This document shows, in pieces, positions 17,527 through 26,987 of a stretch of DNA of 27,656 nucleotides (position 1 is its first letter; each line of letters starts with the position of its first letter). This DNA is from Ilumatobacteraceae bacterium (GTDB lineage: Bacteria > Actinomycetota > Acidimicrobiia > Acidimicrobiales > Ilumatobacteraceae). Under the pieces are notes generated by a model that made no database searches, had not been told where the DNA came from, and saw nothing but the letters and a program-made list of their open reading frames with translations. The position numbers and the translations under genes are program-made. The DNA is taken from positions 1-27,656 of the forward strand of contig JAOBWK010000001.1 of NCBI GenBank assembly GCA_025463305.1, read 5' to 3'.

Positions 17527-19152
17527 TCAGCCCTTCCCGAAGGCCTTGAGGACGACCTGAGAGGCTGGGTCGATCACCTTGAACAGCAGGTTCGGGTAGA
17601 CGCCGAACACCACGATGGCGAGCAGGAACGGGGACCAAGCGATCCACTCGGTGATCTTCACGTCGTGGATGTCGGAGTGGTGGTCCGTGTCGTTCACGGC
17701 AGCGCCGACAGCGTGGATCGCACCGTGGCCACCGTCGCTGTGATCGACGAACTCGTCCTTCGGCTCACCGAACGCCACCCGCTGGAACAGCCACAGCAGG
17801 TAGCCGGCGGCCAGCACGGTGCCGACGGCGGCGATGACCATGAACACCCGGAAGGCCTGGTGGCTCACGCCGGGCAGACCGCTGTTGCCACCGAATGGGC
17901 TGTACGCCGAGACGATGGCCGGGAACTCTCCCCAGAAGCCGGCGAGACCGGGCAGGCCGAGCGAGGCCATGGCACAGAAGCCGAGGATCCAGCCGAGCTT
18001 GGGCATCTGCTTGAGCATCCCGCCGAGGCGCTTGATCTCGAGCGTGTGGTAGCGGTCCTTCACCGAGCCGGCGACGAAGAACAACATGCCCGTGATCAGA
18101 CCGTGGGCCACCATGCCGAACACCGCGGCGTTGACACCGAGCGGCGTCAAGGTGGCGATGCCGAGCATCACGAAGCCCATGTGGGCCACGGAGCTGAACG
18201 CGATCAAGCGTTTCATGTCGGTCTGGGCCAGGCACCCGAGCGCCCCGTAGATGATGCCGATCACCGCCAGCGCACCGATGAACGGAGCCCAGGCCACCGC
18301 GGCCTTGGGCAGGATCGGGATCGCGATGCGGATGAACCCGTACGTACCGAGCTTGAGCAGGATCGCGGCGAGGATGACCGAGCCCTGCGTCGGCGCTTGG
18401 GTGTGGGCGTCGGGCAGCCAGGTGTGGAACGGGAACATCGGGACCTTGACCGCGAAGCCGATGAACATGCCGGCGAAGATCCAGATCTGCACCGGTCGAC
18501 TGAGCTGGCCGGTGTGGGCGATCAGGTAGGTGATGCTGAAGCTGGCGTCAGGGTTCTTCTGCTGGACCTGCCAGAACAGCGCCAGGAACGACACGAGCAT
18601 CAGGGCCGAGCCGAACATCGTGTAGAGGAAGAACTTCAGCGACGCGTACTGCCGCTGCTCGCCGCCCCACACGCCGATCATGAAGTACATCGGCAACAGG
18701 ACGAGCTCGAAGAACACGAAGAACAGGATCAGGTCCTGGGCCATGAACGTTCCGGCCATGCCGACCTGCAGGACCAGCATCAGGATCAGGAACGCCTTGG
18801 CGTTGCCCGGTGACGGGATGTGGTCCCAGGAGTAGACCATCACCAGCACGGTGACCACCATCGACAGGATGTACAGCGGCAGGCTGATGCCGTCGATGCC
18901 GATCGTGTAGTTGCTGTGGATCACGGGGATCCACGAGGTGTCGGCGAAGAACTGGAGCTTGCCGGCCTGGTGGTAGTTGAACTTCACCAGGGTGATGACG
19001 CCGAAGACGAGGGTCGCCAGCGCCGTCGTGAGGGCGATCTGCTTGTGCAGGAGCTCCTTGCTCTTCGGCACGAAGAGCATGATGACCACACCGGCGATCG
19101 GCAAGAAGGTGCCGACCGTGAGCAGCCAGTTCATGTTGCGAAGTACATCCAT
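17527..19152 (-). CDS. nuoM: NADH-quinone oxidoreductase subunit M
   Basis: Complex I antiporter-like subunit, 541 residues. It shows YTIGIDGISLPLYILSM, FFVFFELVLLPMYFMIGVWGG, the conserved KVPMFPFHTWLPDAHTQAPTQGSVILAAILLKLGTYGF, KRLIAFSSVAHMGFV and LPGLAGFWGEF. A short loop near the C-terminus is His/Asp-rich (DHSDGGHGAIHAVGAAVNDTDHHSDIHD), a milder version of the loop in NuoL. The start ATG has a strong GAGGAG ribosome-binding site 10 nt upstream that overlaps the nuoL stop. The gap to nuoL is 14 bp. Confidence 0.97.
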   Translation of the reverse strand: MDVLRNMNWLLTVGTFLPIAGVVIMLFVPKSKELLHKQIALTTALATLVFGVITLVKFNYHQAGKLQFFADTSWIPVIHSNYTIGIDGISLPLYILSMVVTVLVMVYSWDHIPSPGNAKAFLILMLVLQVGMAGTFMAQDLILFFVFFELVLLPMYFMIGVWGGEQRQYASLKFFLYTMFGSALMLVSFLALFWQVQQKNPDASFSITYLIAHTGQLSRPVQIWIFAGMFIGFAVKVPMFPFHTWLPDAHTQAPTQGSVILAAILLKLGTYGFIRIAIPILPKAAVAWAPFIGALAVIGIIYGALGCLAQTDMKRLIAFSSVAHMGFVMLGIATLTPLGVNAAVFGMVAHGLITGMLFFVAGSVKDRYHTLEIKRLGGMLKQMPKLGWILGFCAMASLGLPGLAGFWGEFPAIVSAYSPFGGNSGLPGVSHQAFRVFMVIAAVGTVLAAGYLLWLFQRVAFGEPKDEFVDHSDGGHGAIHAVGAAVNDTDHHSDIHDVKITEWIAWSPFLLAIVVFGVYPNLLFKVIDPASQVVLKAFGKG

Positions 19153-19166
19153 TGCCGTGAGGCTCC

Positions 19167-21566
19167 TCAGATATTGACGATGACGAGAACGAGGGCGCCG
19201 ATGGCGGCGGCTCCGAAGAGCAGTGCCCCGTATTGGTTGACCTTGCCTGACTGCGTCGGCTGCAGCGCCCCGCCCGATTCACGGGCTGCGGCGCCGGACG
19301 CGTTGACGGCGCCGTCGACCACTCGCTGGTCGATGTTGCGATAGACCCAACCGCCGACCTGGCGGGCGCCGATGCCGGCTTCGTTGACGGTGCGGTCGAT
19401 GACGTTCTGGTTGATCCAGTAGACGCCGTTCGCGATCGGATGGGCGATGCCGTGGACGATGACCTTCTCGTAGAGGGCATCGAGGTAGTACTTGTTGACG
19501 AGGAACGTGTGGATCCAGCGCAGCGGTGCCACGCGTGTCGTGAGTCCCTGCAGCGGGTTCGTCTTCTCGCCGTAGACCGCGAGGCACAGCACCGCGCTGA
19601 CCGCGAAGCCGGCGGCCACGAGCAGGATCGACGGGATGGTGTTGACCCACTTGAACTCGGCACTGGCGAGGGCCGGGAAGTGCACGCCGTCGCCGACCGC
19701 GGACACCCACTTGGTGAAGTCCTCGATCTTGAACGCCGCGGCGTTGAGGTAACCGGCCACGATCGCGAGGAACGCGAGGATGACGAGCGGCACGGTGATG
19801 AGCGGCGGCGACTCGTGCGGTCCGGCATGCGCGTCGCCGTGGGCGTCGTGCCCGTGCGCGTCGTGACCGTGCGCGTCGTGACCGTGCGCATCGTGACCGG
19901 GCGCGTCGTGGGCGTCGGGCGTGAAGGCGCTCGACTCGTCCGGGGCCTCGCTGCCGCCGTGCTGGGTGTCGGCCACCACGACGTTGCCGTGGCTGGCCAT
20001 CGCCAGCACCGGTGCCGCCGTGTCGTGGACATCGGTGTGGACGACCGTGACCTCGTCGTGGTGCTCGCCAGCTGCGGCGCCACGGGCCTTGCCGAAGAAG
20101 GTGAGGTATGTGGCCCGGGTCATGTACGCGGTGGTCATGAACGCCCCGACCAGGCCGACGATGAAGAACACGTTGTACCCGTTGTGGTGGGCGTTGTCGA
20201 TGATCTCGTCCTTGGAGAAGAACCCGCTGAAGAACGGCACACCGCACAGCGCCGCAGTCGAGATGATCCAGGCCGCGAACGTGATCGGCATCTTCTTGCG
20301 CAACCCGCCCATGTCCTTCTTCATGTCGAAGCTGTGGTGGCTGCCGCTGTGGCTGATCGAGCCGGCGCACAGGAACAGGCAGCACTTGAAGAAGGCGTGG
20401 GTGAAGATGTGGAACACGGCGGGCGTCCAGGCGCCGACGCCGAGGCCCATCATCATGTAACCGAGCTGGCTGACCGTCGAGTAGGCGAGCACCTTCTTGA
20501 TGTCGTTCTGCACGAACGCCAGCGCGGCCGCGATGATGATGGTGATCCCACCGATCACGGCGATGAGGTTGAAGTGCTGGCCGGCCATGTTGATGTCGAG
20601 ACCGGTGTGGAACATCGGGTAGAGCCGGGCGACGAGGAACACGCCGGCCACCACCATCGTGCTCGAGTGCAGCAGCGAACTGACGGGCGTCGGGCCGGCC
20701 ATCGCGTCGGGGAGCCAGGTGTGCAACGGGAACTGGCCGCTCTTGCCGATGCAGGCGATGAACAGCGCGACCGAGCCCCACAGGATGAGCGTGTGCGACG
20801 CCGTGCCGCTGAGCGCCCACTGGTTGATGGTGTCGATGCTGAAGCCGCTGGAGCCGTTGCCGAGCTTGGTGGCATAGGCGCTGGCGCCGAAGAAGATGAC
20901 GCCGGTGCCGACGAGCAGCCCGATGTCACCGACGCGCACGGTGAAGAACGCCTTCAGCGCGGCGCGGCTGTTGGCCTCCTCTTCCCACCAGTGGCCGATG
21001 AGCATGAACGAGCAGAGGCCCATGATCTCCCAGCCGAGGATGAGCTGGACCATGTTCTCGGCCAGCACCATCGCCAACATGCCGGCGCTGAACAGCGTGA
21101 GCGCGGCGAAGAAGTGGGTGTAGCGACGATCGCCGCGGAGGTACTCGAGCGAGAAGATCTGGACGAGCAGTGAGATGAACGTGACGAGCAGGAGGAGCAT
21201 GACGGCGAGGCCGTCGATGTGCTGGCCGAGGCCGATCTCGACGCCGCCGCTCTGCCACCAGACGATCTTGCGGATCACGGGCTCGACGTAGTTCTCGCCA
21301 CCGGCTTCGGTGCCGAGCCGGAACGCCCGGGCGAAGCCGCCGAGCGCGGAGGCCTTGTCACCGGAGAAGGCATCGACCCGGTCGATCCACTGGTAGGCGG
21401 TGCCGGCGGCGAGCACCAGCGATGCGCCGATCGAGGCGAGGCCGATCTCGCTGCCCTTCATCGGCATCCGCTTGCCGAAGAAGATGATCAGCGCGAAGGC
21501 GACCGCGGGGATGATCGGGATGAGGAAGGCGTGTTCGAGGAACCAACCCGTTTCAGCTGCGAGCAC
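19167..21566 (-). CDS. nuoL: NADH-quinone oxidoreductase subunit L with expanded His-rich loop
   Basis: The largest antiporter-like subunit, carrying the lateral helix along the membrane arm. Diagnostic segments are QHIDGLAVMLLLLVTFISLLVQIFS, the region LILGWEIMGLCSFMLIGHWWEE, GKSGQFPLHTWLPDAMAGPTPVSSLLHSSTMVVAGVFLV, KKVLAYSTVSQLGYMMMGLG and VPFFSGFFSKDEI. At 799 residues it is well above the usual 610-660. Much of the excess is a hydrophilic loop (about 496-590) ending in tandem HDAHG units (553-577). A further long C-terminal tail follows the last hydrophobic stretch but one. The GTG start lies 2 bp after the nuoK stop. Confidence 0.96.
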   Translation of the reverse strand: MLAAETGWFLEHAFLIPIIPAVAFALIIFFGKRMPMKGSEIGLASIGASLVLAAGTAYQWIDRVDAFSGDKASALGGFARAFRLGTEAGGENYVEPVIRKIVWWQSGGVEIGLGQHIDGLAVMLLLLVTFISLLVQIFSLEYLRGDRRYTHFFAALTLFSAGMLAMVLAENMVQLILGWEIMGLCSFMLIGHWWEEEANSRAALKAFFTVRVGDIGLLVGTGVIFFGASAYATKLGNGSSGFSIDTINQWALSGTASHTLILWGSVALFIACIGKSGQFPLHTWLPDAMAGPTPVSSLLHSSTMVVAGVFLVARLYPMFHTGLDINMAGQHFNLIAVIGGITIIIAAALAFVQNDIKKVLAYSTVSQLGYMMMGLGVGAWTPAVFHIFTHAFFKCCLFLCAGSISHSGSHHSFDMKKDMGGLRKKMPITFAAWIISTAALCGVPFFSGFFSKDEIIDNAHHNGYNVFFIVGLVGAFMTTAYMTRATYLTFFGKARGAAAGEHHDEVTVVHTDVHDTAAPVLAMASHGNVVVADTQHGGSEAPDESSAFTPDAHDAPGHDAHGHDAHGHDAHGHDAHGDAHAGPHESPPLITVPLVILAFLAIVAGYLNAAAFKIEDFTKWVSAVGDGVHFPALASAEFKWVNTIPSILLVAAGFAVSAVLCLAVYGEKTNPLQGLTTRVAPLRWIHTFLVNKYYLDALYEKVIVHGIAHPIANGVYWINQNVIDRTVNEAGIGARQVGGWVYRNIDQRVVDGAVNASGAAARESGGALQPTQSGKVNQYGALLFGAAAIGALVLVIVNI
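19840..19914 (-). repeat. 15-bp tandem repeat encoding (HDAHG)n in nuoL
   Basis: About five consecutive 15-bp units in the nuoL frame encode HDAPG once and HDAHG four times. The middle copies differ at only one or two bases, which points to recent slippage or unequal exchange. The frame is kept throughout. Confidence 0.88.
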
Positions 21567-21568
21567 GG

Positions 21569-21868
21569 TCAGCCCTTCATCTCGGAGAGCTCATCGAGGG
21601 AGATCGACTTCTTGTTGCGGTAGATCAGCAGCACGAGGCCGAGACCGACGCCGACCTCGGCGGCCGCGATGGCCAGCACGTAGAGGGCGAAGACCTGTCC
21701 GTCCGGGGTGCCGGCGCGCAGGGCGAAGGCGAGCAGGTTGAGGTTCACGGCATTGAGGATCAGTTCGATGCTGAGCAGCACGAGCACCGCGTTCTTGCGG
21801 GCGATGACGCCGTACACACCGATGCAGAACAGGACTGCTCCGAGGATGAGGAACTCGTTGATCAGCAC
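21569..21868 (-). CDS. nuoK: NADH-quinone oxidoreductase subunit K
   Basis: A 99-residue, three-helix membrane subunit (MLINEFLILGAVLFCIGVYGVIARKNAVLVLLSIELILNAVNLNLLAF through FALYVLAIAAAEVGVGLGLVLLIYR). The two membrane glutamates of NuoK, in SIELILNAVNL and AAAEVGVGL, are conserved. The start is GTG, 3 bp after the nuoJ stop. Confidence 0.97.
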   Translation of the reverse strand: MLINEFLILGAVLFCIGVYGVIARKNAVLVLLSIELILNAVNLNLLAFALRAGTPDGQVFALYVLAIAAAEVGVGLGLVLLIYRNKKSISLDELSEMKG

Positions 21869-21871
21869 GGG

Positions 21872-22393
21872 CTAATCCTTCCTGGCCAAGACGATGGCGC
21901 CGATGACGGCGACGAGCAGCACGAACGAGAGCGCCCAGAACGGCAGCAGGTACGGGCCGAAGATGCTGTTGCTGACGAGGCGGGTGTCGATGCGAACGGC
22001 GTCCTTGGGCCCGGGCAGCTTCTCGGCCTTGAAGCCCTTGATCAGCGCGAGCGACATCGCCGCGAACAGCACCACGGCGACCGGGATGCCGATGCCCCAG
22101 TTCTTGTTGTTGAGGTCGCTCTCCTTGCCGATGCGGGCCCGGGTGAGCATCACGCCGAACAGGAACAGCACCATCACCGCGCCGACGTAGACGAGCACCT
22201 GGGTGACGGCGACGAACTCGGCGTACACCAGCAGGTACTGCGCTGCTGCGCCGGCGAGCACGAGGACCAGCCACAGCGCGGCGTGGACGACGTTGTTGCT
22301 GCTGACGACGCGGATCGCGCCGAAGATCATCATCGCCGCGATGATCCCGAACGCGATGTTCTGGGCCACCAGCGCCTGTTCGGCGAGGATCAT
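21872..22393 (-). CDS. nuoJ: NADH-quinone oxidoreductase subunit J
   Basis: A 173-residue five-helix membrane subunit. It shows [55 protein letters not shown], the conserved helix 2-3 region with the pi-bulge helix. A hydrophilic loop ([14 protein letters not shown]) and two further helices follow. The ATG overlaps the nuoI stop (ATGA), implying coupled translation. Confidence 0.96.
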   Translation of the reverse strand: MILAEQALVAQNIAFGIIAAMMIFGAIRVVSSNNVVHAALWLVLVLAGAAAQYLLVYAEFVAVTQVLVYVGAVMVLFLFGVMLTRARIGKESDLNNKNWGIGIPVAVVLFAAMSLALIKGFKAEKLPGPKDAVRIDTRLVSNSIFGPYLLPFWALSFVLLVAVIGAIVLARKD

Positions 22394-22890
22394 TTCTTGC
22401 CCTTTTTGTCGGCGCCGACCTCGAGCTCTGGGGCCTCCGGGACGGTCTCCATCCACTCGCCGAGCTTGGTCTTGTCGTGCAGCAGATCGGCGATCTTGGG
22501 CTCGCTGTACTCGTACTCCGGGCTCCAGAAGAGCGCGTCGAACGGGCAGACCTCGACGCAGATGCCGCAGTACATGCAGAGCGCGTAGTCGATGTCGAAG
22601 CGGTCGAGCTTGTTCACCTTGCGGGGTGCGCCACCGGCGCGGCGCGGCGGGGCGAGCTCCTTGTGGCCTTCGATGTAGATGCACCAGTCCGGGCAGCTGC
22701 GCGCGCAGAGCATGCACGACGTGCAGTTGTCCTCGCGCAGTGCGATGACGCCGCGGGCGCGCACCGGCGGTGCTTCCTTCTCGTGCGGGTACTGCACCGT
22801 GTTCGCGCCGTCCTTGAAGGTGCGCATCATGGTGCCGAACGTGACGCCGAGGCCCTTGGCCAGGCCGGGAACCTTGGGCTTGAGCCCCAT
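22390..22890 (-). CDS. nuoI: NADH-quinone oxidoreductase subunit I (2x[4Fe-4S])
   Basis: A 166-residue peripheral-arm ferredoxin-like subunit that passes electrons toward NuoB. Two full 4Fe-4S motifs are seen: C56-x2-C59-x2-C62-x3-C66-P ([13 protein letters not shown]) and C105-x2-C108-x2-C111-x3-C115-P ([13 protein letters not shown]). An extra Cys70 follows the first motif ([11 protein letters not shown]), a phrase I associate with EFG-less NDH-1 versions. The C-terminus is charged (GADKKGKK). The ATG shares one base with the nuoH stop (TGATG). Confidence 0.95.
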   Translation of the reverse strand: MGLKPKVPGLAKGLGVTFGTMMRTFKDGANTVQYPHEKEAPPVRARGVIALREDNCTSCMLCARSCPDWCIYIEGHKELAPPRRAGGAPRKVNKLDRFDIDYALCMYCGICVEVCPFDALFWSPEYEYSEPKIADLLHDKTKLGEWMETVPEAPELEVGADKKGKK

Positions 22891-23936
22891 CAGAACGCCA
22901 CCTTCAGGATTGCCGTGACCATGATGTTCGCGAGTGACACGGGGATCAGCACCTTCCAGGCGAAACGCTGCAGTTGATCTTCGCGGAAGCGGGGGTAGCT
23001 GAACCGCACCCACATGATGAGGAACACCAGGCCCATCATCTTGGTGAACATGATCAGCGGTCCGACGACGTTCATCCAGTTGTCGATCGAGTCGATGCTG
23101 TGCCAGCCGAACCAGCTGAACGGGATGCCCCAGCCGCCGAGGAAGAGCACGGCGGCGATCAGCGAGAAGACGCCGGCCGTCGCGAACTCGGCGATGAAGA
23201 AGATCAGGAACCGGAAGCCGGAGTACTCGGTCATGTAGCCGGACACGAGCTCGGACTCGGCGATCGGCATGTCGAACGGCGTCTGGGTCAGCTCGGCCTG
23301 GACGGCGATCATGAAGACCACGAAGCCGATGAACTGGGTGAGGATGTACGGGTTGCCGAGGCCGTTCCAACCGAACATCGAGCCCGCGTTCTGGCGGACC
23401 ACGATCTGCTGCAGGTTCATCGTGCCGGCCTGGATGACCACGCCGACGACGGCGAGCACCATCGGCAGCTCGTAGGCGATCAGCTGGCCGGCGGCGCGGA
23501 GGCCACCGAGCAGCGAGTACTTGTTGGCACTCGACCAGCCGGCGATGAGGATGCCGAGCACGCTGACGGAGCTGACGGCGAGCATGTAGAACACGCCGGC
23601 GTCGAACTGGGTGAAGTAGGCGTCGGGGCCGAACGGGACGACGGCGACGAGCAGGAAGGTGCTCGTGAGCACGATCAGCGGCGCCATCTTGAAGATGGTG
23701 CGGTCGGCGTTCTCGGGGACGATGTCTTCCTTCTGCAGCCACTTGCCGACCTCGGCGAACAGCTGCATGGACCCGTACGGTCCGGCTTCCATGGGTCCGA
23801 GACGGCTCTGCATGAAGCTCATCATCTTGAACAGGAAGAGGTACACGATGCCGCCGGCCGGCAGCAGCACGGCGACGGAGCCGCCCACCACACGGAGCAC
23901 GGACTGGCCCCAGTAGGGAATGGTCAACGAGATCAT
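22890..23936 (-). CDS. nuoH: NADH-quinone oxidoreductase subunit H
   Basis: A 348-residue membrane subunit that forms the quinone tunnel with NuoB and NuoD. It shows [29 protein letters not shown], the acidic loop [29 protein letters not shown], and the C-terminal [29 protein letters not shown]. All three are standard for NuoH. It overlaps nuoD by 4 bp (ATGA), so nothing can lie between them where nuoE, nuoF and nuoG usually sit. Confidence 0.97.
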   Translation of the reverse strand: MISLTIPYWGQSVLRVVGGSVAVLLPAGGIVYLFLFKMMSFMQSRLGPMEAGPYGSMQLFAEVGKWLQKEDIVPENADRTIFKMAPLIVLTSTFLLVAVVPFGPDAYFTQFDAGVFYMLAVSSVSVLGILIAGWSSANKYSLLGGLRAAGQLIAYELPMVLAVVGVVIQAGTMNLQQIVVRQNAGSMFGWNGLGNPYILTQFIGFVVFMIAVQAELTQTPFDMPIAESELVSGYMTEYSGFRFLIFFIAEFATAGVFSLIAAVLFLGGWGIPFSWFGWHSIDSIDNWMNVVGPLIMFTKMMGLVFLIMWVRFSYPRFREDQLQRFAWKVLIPVSLANIMVTAILKVAF

Positions 23937-25114
23937 CGGTCGATGTCTCCGAGGATGAAGTAGAGCGAGGCGAGGATCGTGATGATGTCGGGCACCAGCA
24001 CGCCGCGCAGCACCCAGGGCACCACGCTGATGTTGTTGAAGCTGGCCGAGCGGATCTTGACCCGGAACGGGCCGAGATCGCCCTTGCTAACGACGTAGTA
24101 GCCCATCTCGCCGAGTGGGTTCTCGGTGGACACCCAGGCCTCGCCCTCGGGCACCTTGATGATGCGCGGCACCTTGGCCATGATCGGCCCGGACGGCATC
24201 GTGTCGAGCAGGCGGTCGACGATGAGCGTGGACTCGCGGGTCTCCATCAGGCGGACCCAGCAGCGGGCGAAGCTGTCACCGTCGGGGTGGGTCCAGACCT
24301 TCCAGTCGACCTTGTCCCACGCCATCGGCTGGTGCTGGTCGCGGCGCAGGTCGTAGTCGACGCCGCTGGCGCGCAGGTTGGCCCCGGAGAGGCCGTACTG
24401 CAGGGCGATCTCCTTGGGGATCACCCCGACGCCGCGGGTACGGGCCTGGAAGATCTCGTTGCCGAAGAGGAGGGTCTCCATCTCGTCGCAGAAGTTGCGC
24501 AGCTTGCGCATGACGCCGCGGGTCTCGTCGATCCAGCCCTTGGGCAGATCGTCCTTGAGGCCGCCGATGCGGTCGAAGTTGGGGTGGAACCGGCCGCCCG
24601 TCGCGCTCTCGATCAGGTTGAGCACGTACTCGCGGTCGCGGAAGGCGAAGAACACCGGTGTGACGGCACCCATCTGCGCACCGAGGTCGCCGAGGAACAG
24701 GCCGATGTTGGCGATGCGGCTGAGCTCGAACAGGATCGTGCGGATGTGCTGGGCGCGCGGCGGCGCCTCGATGCCCATCAGCTTCTCCGAGGCGAGGATG
24801 AAGGGCACCTCGTTGGCGAAGCTGCCGAGCCAGTCGATGCGGTTGACGAGCGTGGTGACCTGCGGGAAGGTGCGCACCTCGGTGAGCTTCTCGTAGCCGC
24901 GGTGCATGTAGCCGGGCGATGGCTCGGCCCAGACGACCTGCTCGCCGTCGAGCCGGCAGACGATGCGCAGCGTGCCGTGGGTGGCCGGGTGCTGGGGCCC
25001 GATGTTGAGGGTCATGCCCTCGGTCTCGAGCTCGACGTTGAGGCGCGCATCGGCGGCCTGGGAGGCGATGTAGGCCAGCTTCTGGCGGTCGCCGATGACT
25101 GTTTCCAGGCTCAT
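23933..25114 (-). CDS. nuoD: NADH-quinone oxidoreductase subunit D (49 kDa)
   Basis: A 393-residue hydrophilic subunit related to NiFe hydrogenase large chains, lining the quinone site. It shows [22 protein letters not shown] (37-58), the quinone-site region with [12 protein letters not shown] (Arg72), [45 protein letters not shown] and the C-terminal [13 protein letters not shown]. The ATG overlaps the nuoC stop (ATGA). Arg72 is the residue I align with the arginine methylated by NDUFAF7 in human NDUFS2, which is relevant to the methyltransferase gene at the operon end. Confidence 0.97.
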   Translation of the reverse strand: MSLETVIGDRQKLAYIASQAADARLNVELETEGMTLNIGPQHPATHGTLRIVCRLDGEQVVWAEPSPGYMHRGYEKLTEVRTFPQVTTLVNRIDWLGSFANEVPFILASEKLMGIEAPPRAQHIRTILFELSRIANIGLFLGDLGAQMGAVTPVFFAFRDREYVLNLIESATGGRFHPNFDRIGGLKDDLPKGWIDETRGVMRKLRNFCDEMETLLFGNEIFQARTRGVGVIPKEIALQYGLSGANLRASGVDYDLRRDQHQPMAWDKVDWKVWTHPDGDSFARCWVRLMETRESTLIVDRLLDTMPSGPIMAKVPRIIKVPEGEAWVSTENPLGEMGYYVVSKGDLGPFRVKIRSASFNNISVVPWVLRGVLVPDIITILASLYFILGDIDR

Positions 25115-25785
25115 GACGCAGCACCTTCCGTCGTGTCGGTGTCGTCGGCGGGCTCGCCCGGGAGCGGCTCGACGTCGACGATGCCGGGCCACGTCTTGAC
25201 GTGACGGGCCAGCAGGGGGAAGTCCTTGCGCAGCGGGTAGCCCTCGAAGTCCGTCGGCAGGTACAGGTTGCGCAGATCGGGGTGGCCGCCGAAGGAGATG
25301 CCGAACATCTCGTGGCACTCCCGCTCGTGCCAGTTGGCGCCGGCGTAGACCGGGATCCAGCTCTGCACCATCAGCGTGTCGTCGGGGACGTCGGCCTTGA
25401 TGGTGATGCCGTAGTGCAGCGCCGTGCTGTTGACCCGGGCGAGCATCTGGAAGCGGGTGTCGCCACCGGTGTAGCCCTGCTTGACCGCGGTCTCGCGCTC
25501 GACGGGCGGCTGGGTGGGATCGTCCTCGCCGCGGCCGTAGGGCGACGGCATCCAGTCCATCGCGGACAGGAAGCAGAAGTAGTCCATGCCGACGTGATCG
25601 CGCAGCGCGAGGCCGGCCTCGCGCCAGGCGTCGGTGCGGACGCGCACCCAGACATCGTCGCCGGGTTTGACGAGGGTGTCGAGCAGCGCATCGCCGAGCG
25701 CCGAGCGGAGCTGATCGACAGCACGCTCGCGCAGGGCGTCGCCGGGCAGTTCAGCGACGGGGGCGTCAGACGACAACGGGCTCAC
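25111..25785 (-). CDS. nuoC: NADH-quinone oxidoreductase subunit C (30 kDa)
   Basis: A 224-residue peripheral-arm subunit, not fused to NuoD. The complex I 30-kDa signature is clear: [46 protein letters not shown]. The N-terminal part ([35 protein letters not shown]) also fits. The GTG at 25785 is the first start after the region loses protein character upstream. It overlaps the nuoB 3' end by 20 bp. The open frame continues far upstream inside nuoB, but that part is a shadow. The tail is acidic ([14 protein letters not shown]). Confidence 0.93.
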   Translation of the reverse strand: MSPLSSDAPVAELPGDALRERAVDQLRSALGDALLDTLVKPGDDVWVRVRTDAWREAGLALRDHVGMDYFCFLSAMDWMPSPYGRGEDDPTQPPVERETAVKQGYTGGDTRFQMLARVNSTALHYGITIKADVPDDTLMVQSWIPVYAGANWHERECHEMFGISFGGHPDLRNLYLPTDFEGYPLRKDFPLLARHVKTWPGIVDVEPLPGEPADDTDTTEGAAS

Positions 25786-26416
25786 CCGCTTCGACGTTGG
25801 TCGTGGACGGGCCGCCGGCACGGGTGGGCGTCGACGGGACGGCGGGCGCGGCGGCTGCCGCAGCAGCGGCGGCCTTCGCGTCCTTCTTGGACACCTTCGG
25901 CAGCTTCTCGGCGATGGTGAGCGGCTTGTAGCCCTCGCCACGCCAGCGGGCGCCCATGTCCTCGTGCTTGATCCGCTGCTGCAACAGGACGACGCCTTCG
26001 AGCAGCGCCTCAGGACGGGGCGGGCAGCCGGGCACGTAGATGTCGACGGGGATGATCTGGTCGACGCCCTTGGTGACCGAATAGCTGTCCCAGTACGGAC
26101 CGCCGCAGTTGGCGCACGAGCCCATGCTGATGACGTACTTCGGCTCGGGCATCTGCTCGTAGAGGCGCTTGATCGCGGGCGCCATCTTGTCGGTGACCGT
26201 GCCGGAGATGACCACGAGGTCCGCCTGGCGCGGGCTGGCCGGCAGCGGGATGACACCAAGGCGCATCACGTCGTAGCGGGGCGACGCGAACGCCGCGCCC
26301 ATCTCGATCGCGCAGCACGCGAGGCCCCACTGGTACACCCAGAGGCTGTACGAGCGGCCCATGTTGAAGAGCTGGGTCAGCGGCCTCGGCAGCCGCCCGC
26401 GGTCAACGAGACCCAT
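25766..26416 (-). CDS. nuoB: NADH-quinone oxidoreductase subunit B (N2 cluster)
   Basis: A 216-residue subunit binding the terminal 4Fe-4S cluster N2 that reduces quinone. The tandem cysteines C34-C35 ([11 protein letters not shown]), C101 (GSCANCGG) and C131 (VPGCPPRPE) supply the four ligands. The C-terminus is extended by a low-complexity Ala run ([19 protein letters not shown]) not needed for cluster binding. The start ATG follows nuoA by 45 bp, with GAGAG about 8 nt upstream. Confidence 0.96.
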   Translation of the reverse strand: MGLVDRGRLPRPLTQLFNMGRSYSLWVYQWGLACCAIEMGAAFASPRYDVMRLGVIPLPASPRQADLVVISGTVTDKMAPAIKRLYEQMPEPKYVISMGSCANCGGPYWDSYSVTKGVDQIIPVDIYVPGCPPRPEALLEGVVLLQQRIKHEDMGARWRGEGYKPLTIAEKLPKVSKKDAKAAAAAAAAAPAVPSTPTRAGGPSTTNVEAGEPVVV

Positions 26417-26461
26417 GACGGCCGCTCTCTGTCGTGATCGGTTCGGTGACGATGTACGTGC

Positions 26462-26827
26462 TCAGACCCATCGCAGGACGCCCTTCTTCCACGCGTAGAC
26501 CAGGCCGAGGAGCAGGACGAACACGAAGATGCCCATCTCCGACAGGCCGAAGGCGCCGTACGCCTCGAGCTGCGTCGCCCACGGGAAGATGAAGACCGCC
26601 TCGACGTCGAACACGACGAACAGCAGCGCGAACACGTAGTAGCGGATCTGGCTCTGCGACCAGCCGTGACCCACCGGGTCCACGCCGCTCTCGTACGCCA
26701 TCAACTTCTCGTAGCTCGGCTTGTTGGGGCGCAGCACGGCAGCGATGCCGAGCAGGAGGCCGCCGAGCAGGAGCGCCGTGCCGCCGAACCAGAAGACTGT
26801 GAGGTAATCCCTGAGGAAGTCGGACAT
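26462..26827 (-). CDS. nuoA: NADH-quinone oxidoreductase subunit A
   Basis: A 121-residue, three-helix membrane subunit, first gene of the nuo operon. It shows an N-terminal helix (VFWFGGTALLLGGLLLGIAAVL), the loop KPSYEKLMAYESGVDPVGHGWSQSQIRYYVFALLFVVFDVEAVFIFPWA and a C-terminal helix. Most NuoA proteins have a conserved Cys in the loop (YECG); here the position reads YESG, a serine, as seen in some lineages. No ribosome-binding site is visible; TAGCTT lies 8 nt upstream, so the transcript may be leaderless. Confidence 0.96.
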   Translation of the reverse strand: MSDFLRDYLTVFWFGGTALLLGGLLLGIAAVLRPNKPSYEKLMAYESGVDPVGHGWSQSQIRYYVFALLFVVFDVEAVFIFPWATQLEAYGAFGLSEMGIFVFVLLLGLVYAWKKGVLRWV

Positions 26828-26829
26828 CG

Positions 26830-26847
26830 CCGTAGAAGCTACTACGG
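26830..26847 (-). promoter_or_regulatory. nuo operon promoter region with inverted repeat
   Basis: On the minus strand CCGTAG-N6-CTACGG forms a perfect 6-bp-arm inverted repeat. Its centre contains TAGCTT (26836-26841), a TANNNT -10 candidate ending 8 nt before the nuoA ATG. An alternative -10, TAGTAG, with TTGTGA 16 bp upstream, overlaps the same repeat. A repressor bound to the repeat would block either promoter. Confidence 0.4.
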
Positions 26848-26987
26848 AGTGCGAATCGGCTCACAAACCCTGACCGAGAACGCGGCGCGATCAGCCTCGC
26901 AAGCGGCGTCTTCAGCCTCACCGACCGGCAATCCATCGTCAAGTCGCCCCGGTCGGTTGCCGATGAAGCACTGTGCAGCTGGACGGC

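Noticed and set aside
15931..18813. A 960-codon plus-strand open frame antisense to nuoN and nuoM
   Set aside because: It is a GC-bias shadow: the translation is Arg/His/Glu/Asp-rich without domains, while the opposite strand encodes clear NuoN and NuoM.
19840..19914. CRISPR-like array
   Set aside because: The 15-bp units are contiguous, keep the nuoL frame and have no spacers, so it is a coding tandem repeat.
25786..26259. N-terminal extension of NuoC in the open frame inside nuoB
   Set aside because: It is an Arg/Ser-rich shadow of nuoB. NuoC homology begins after the GTG at 25785.
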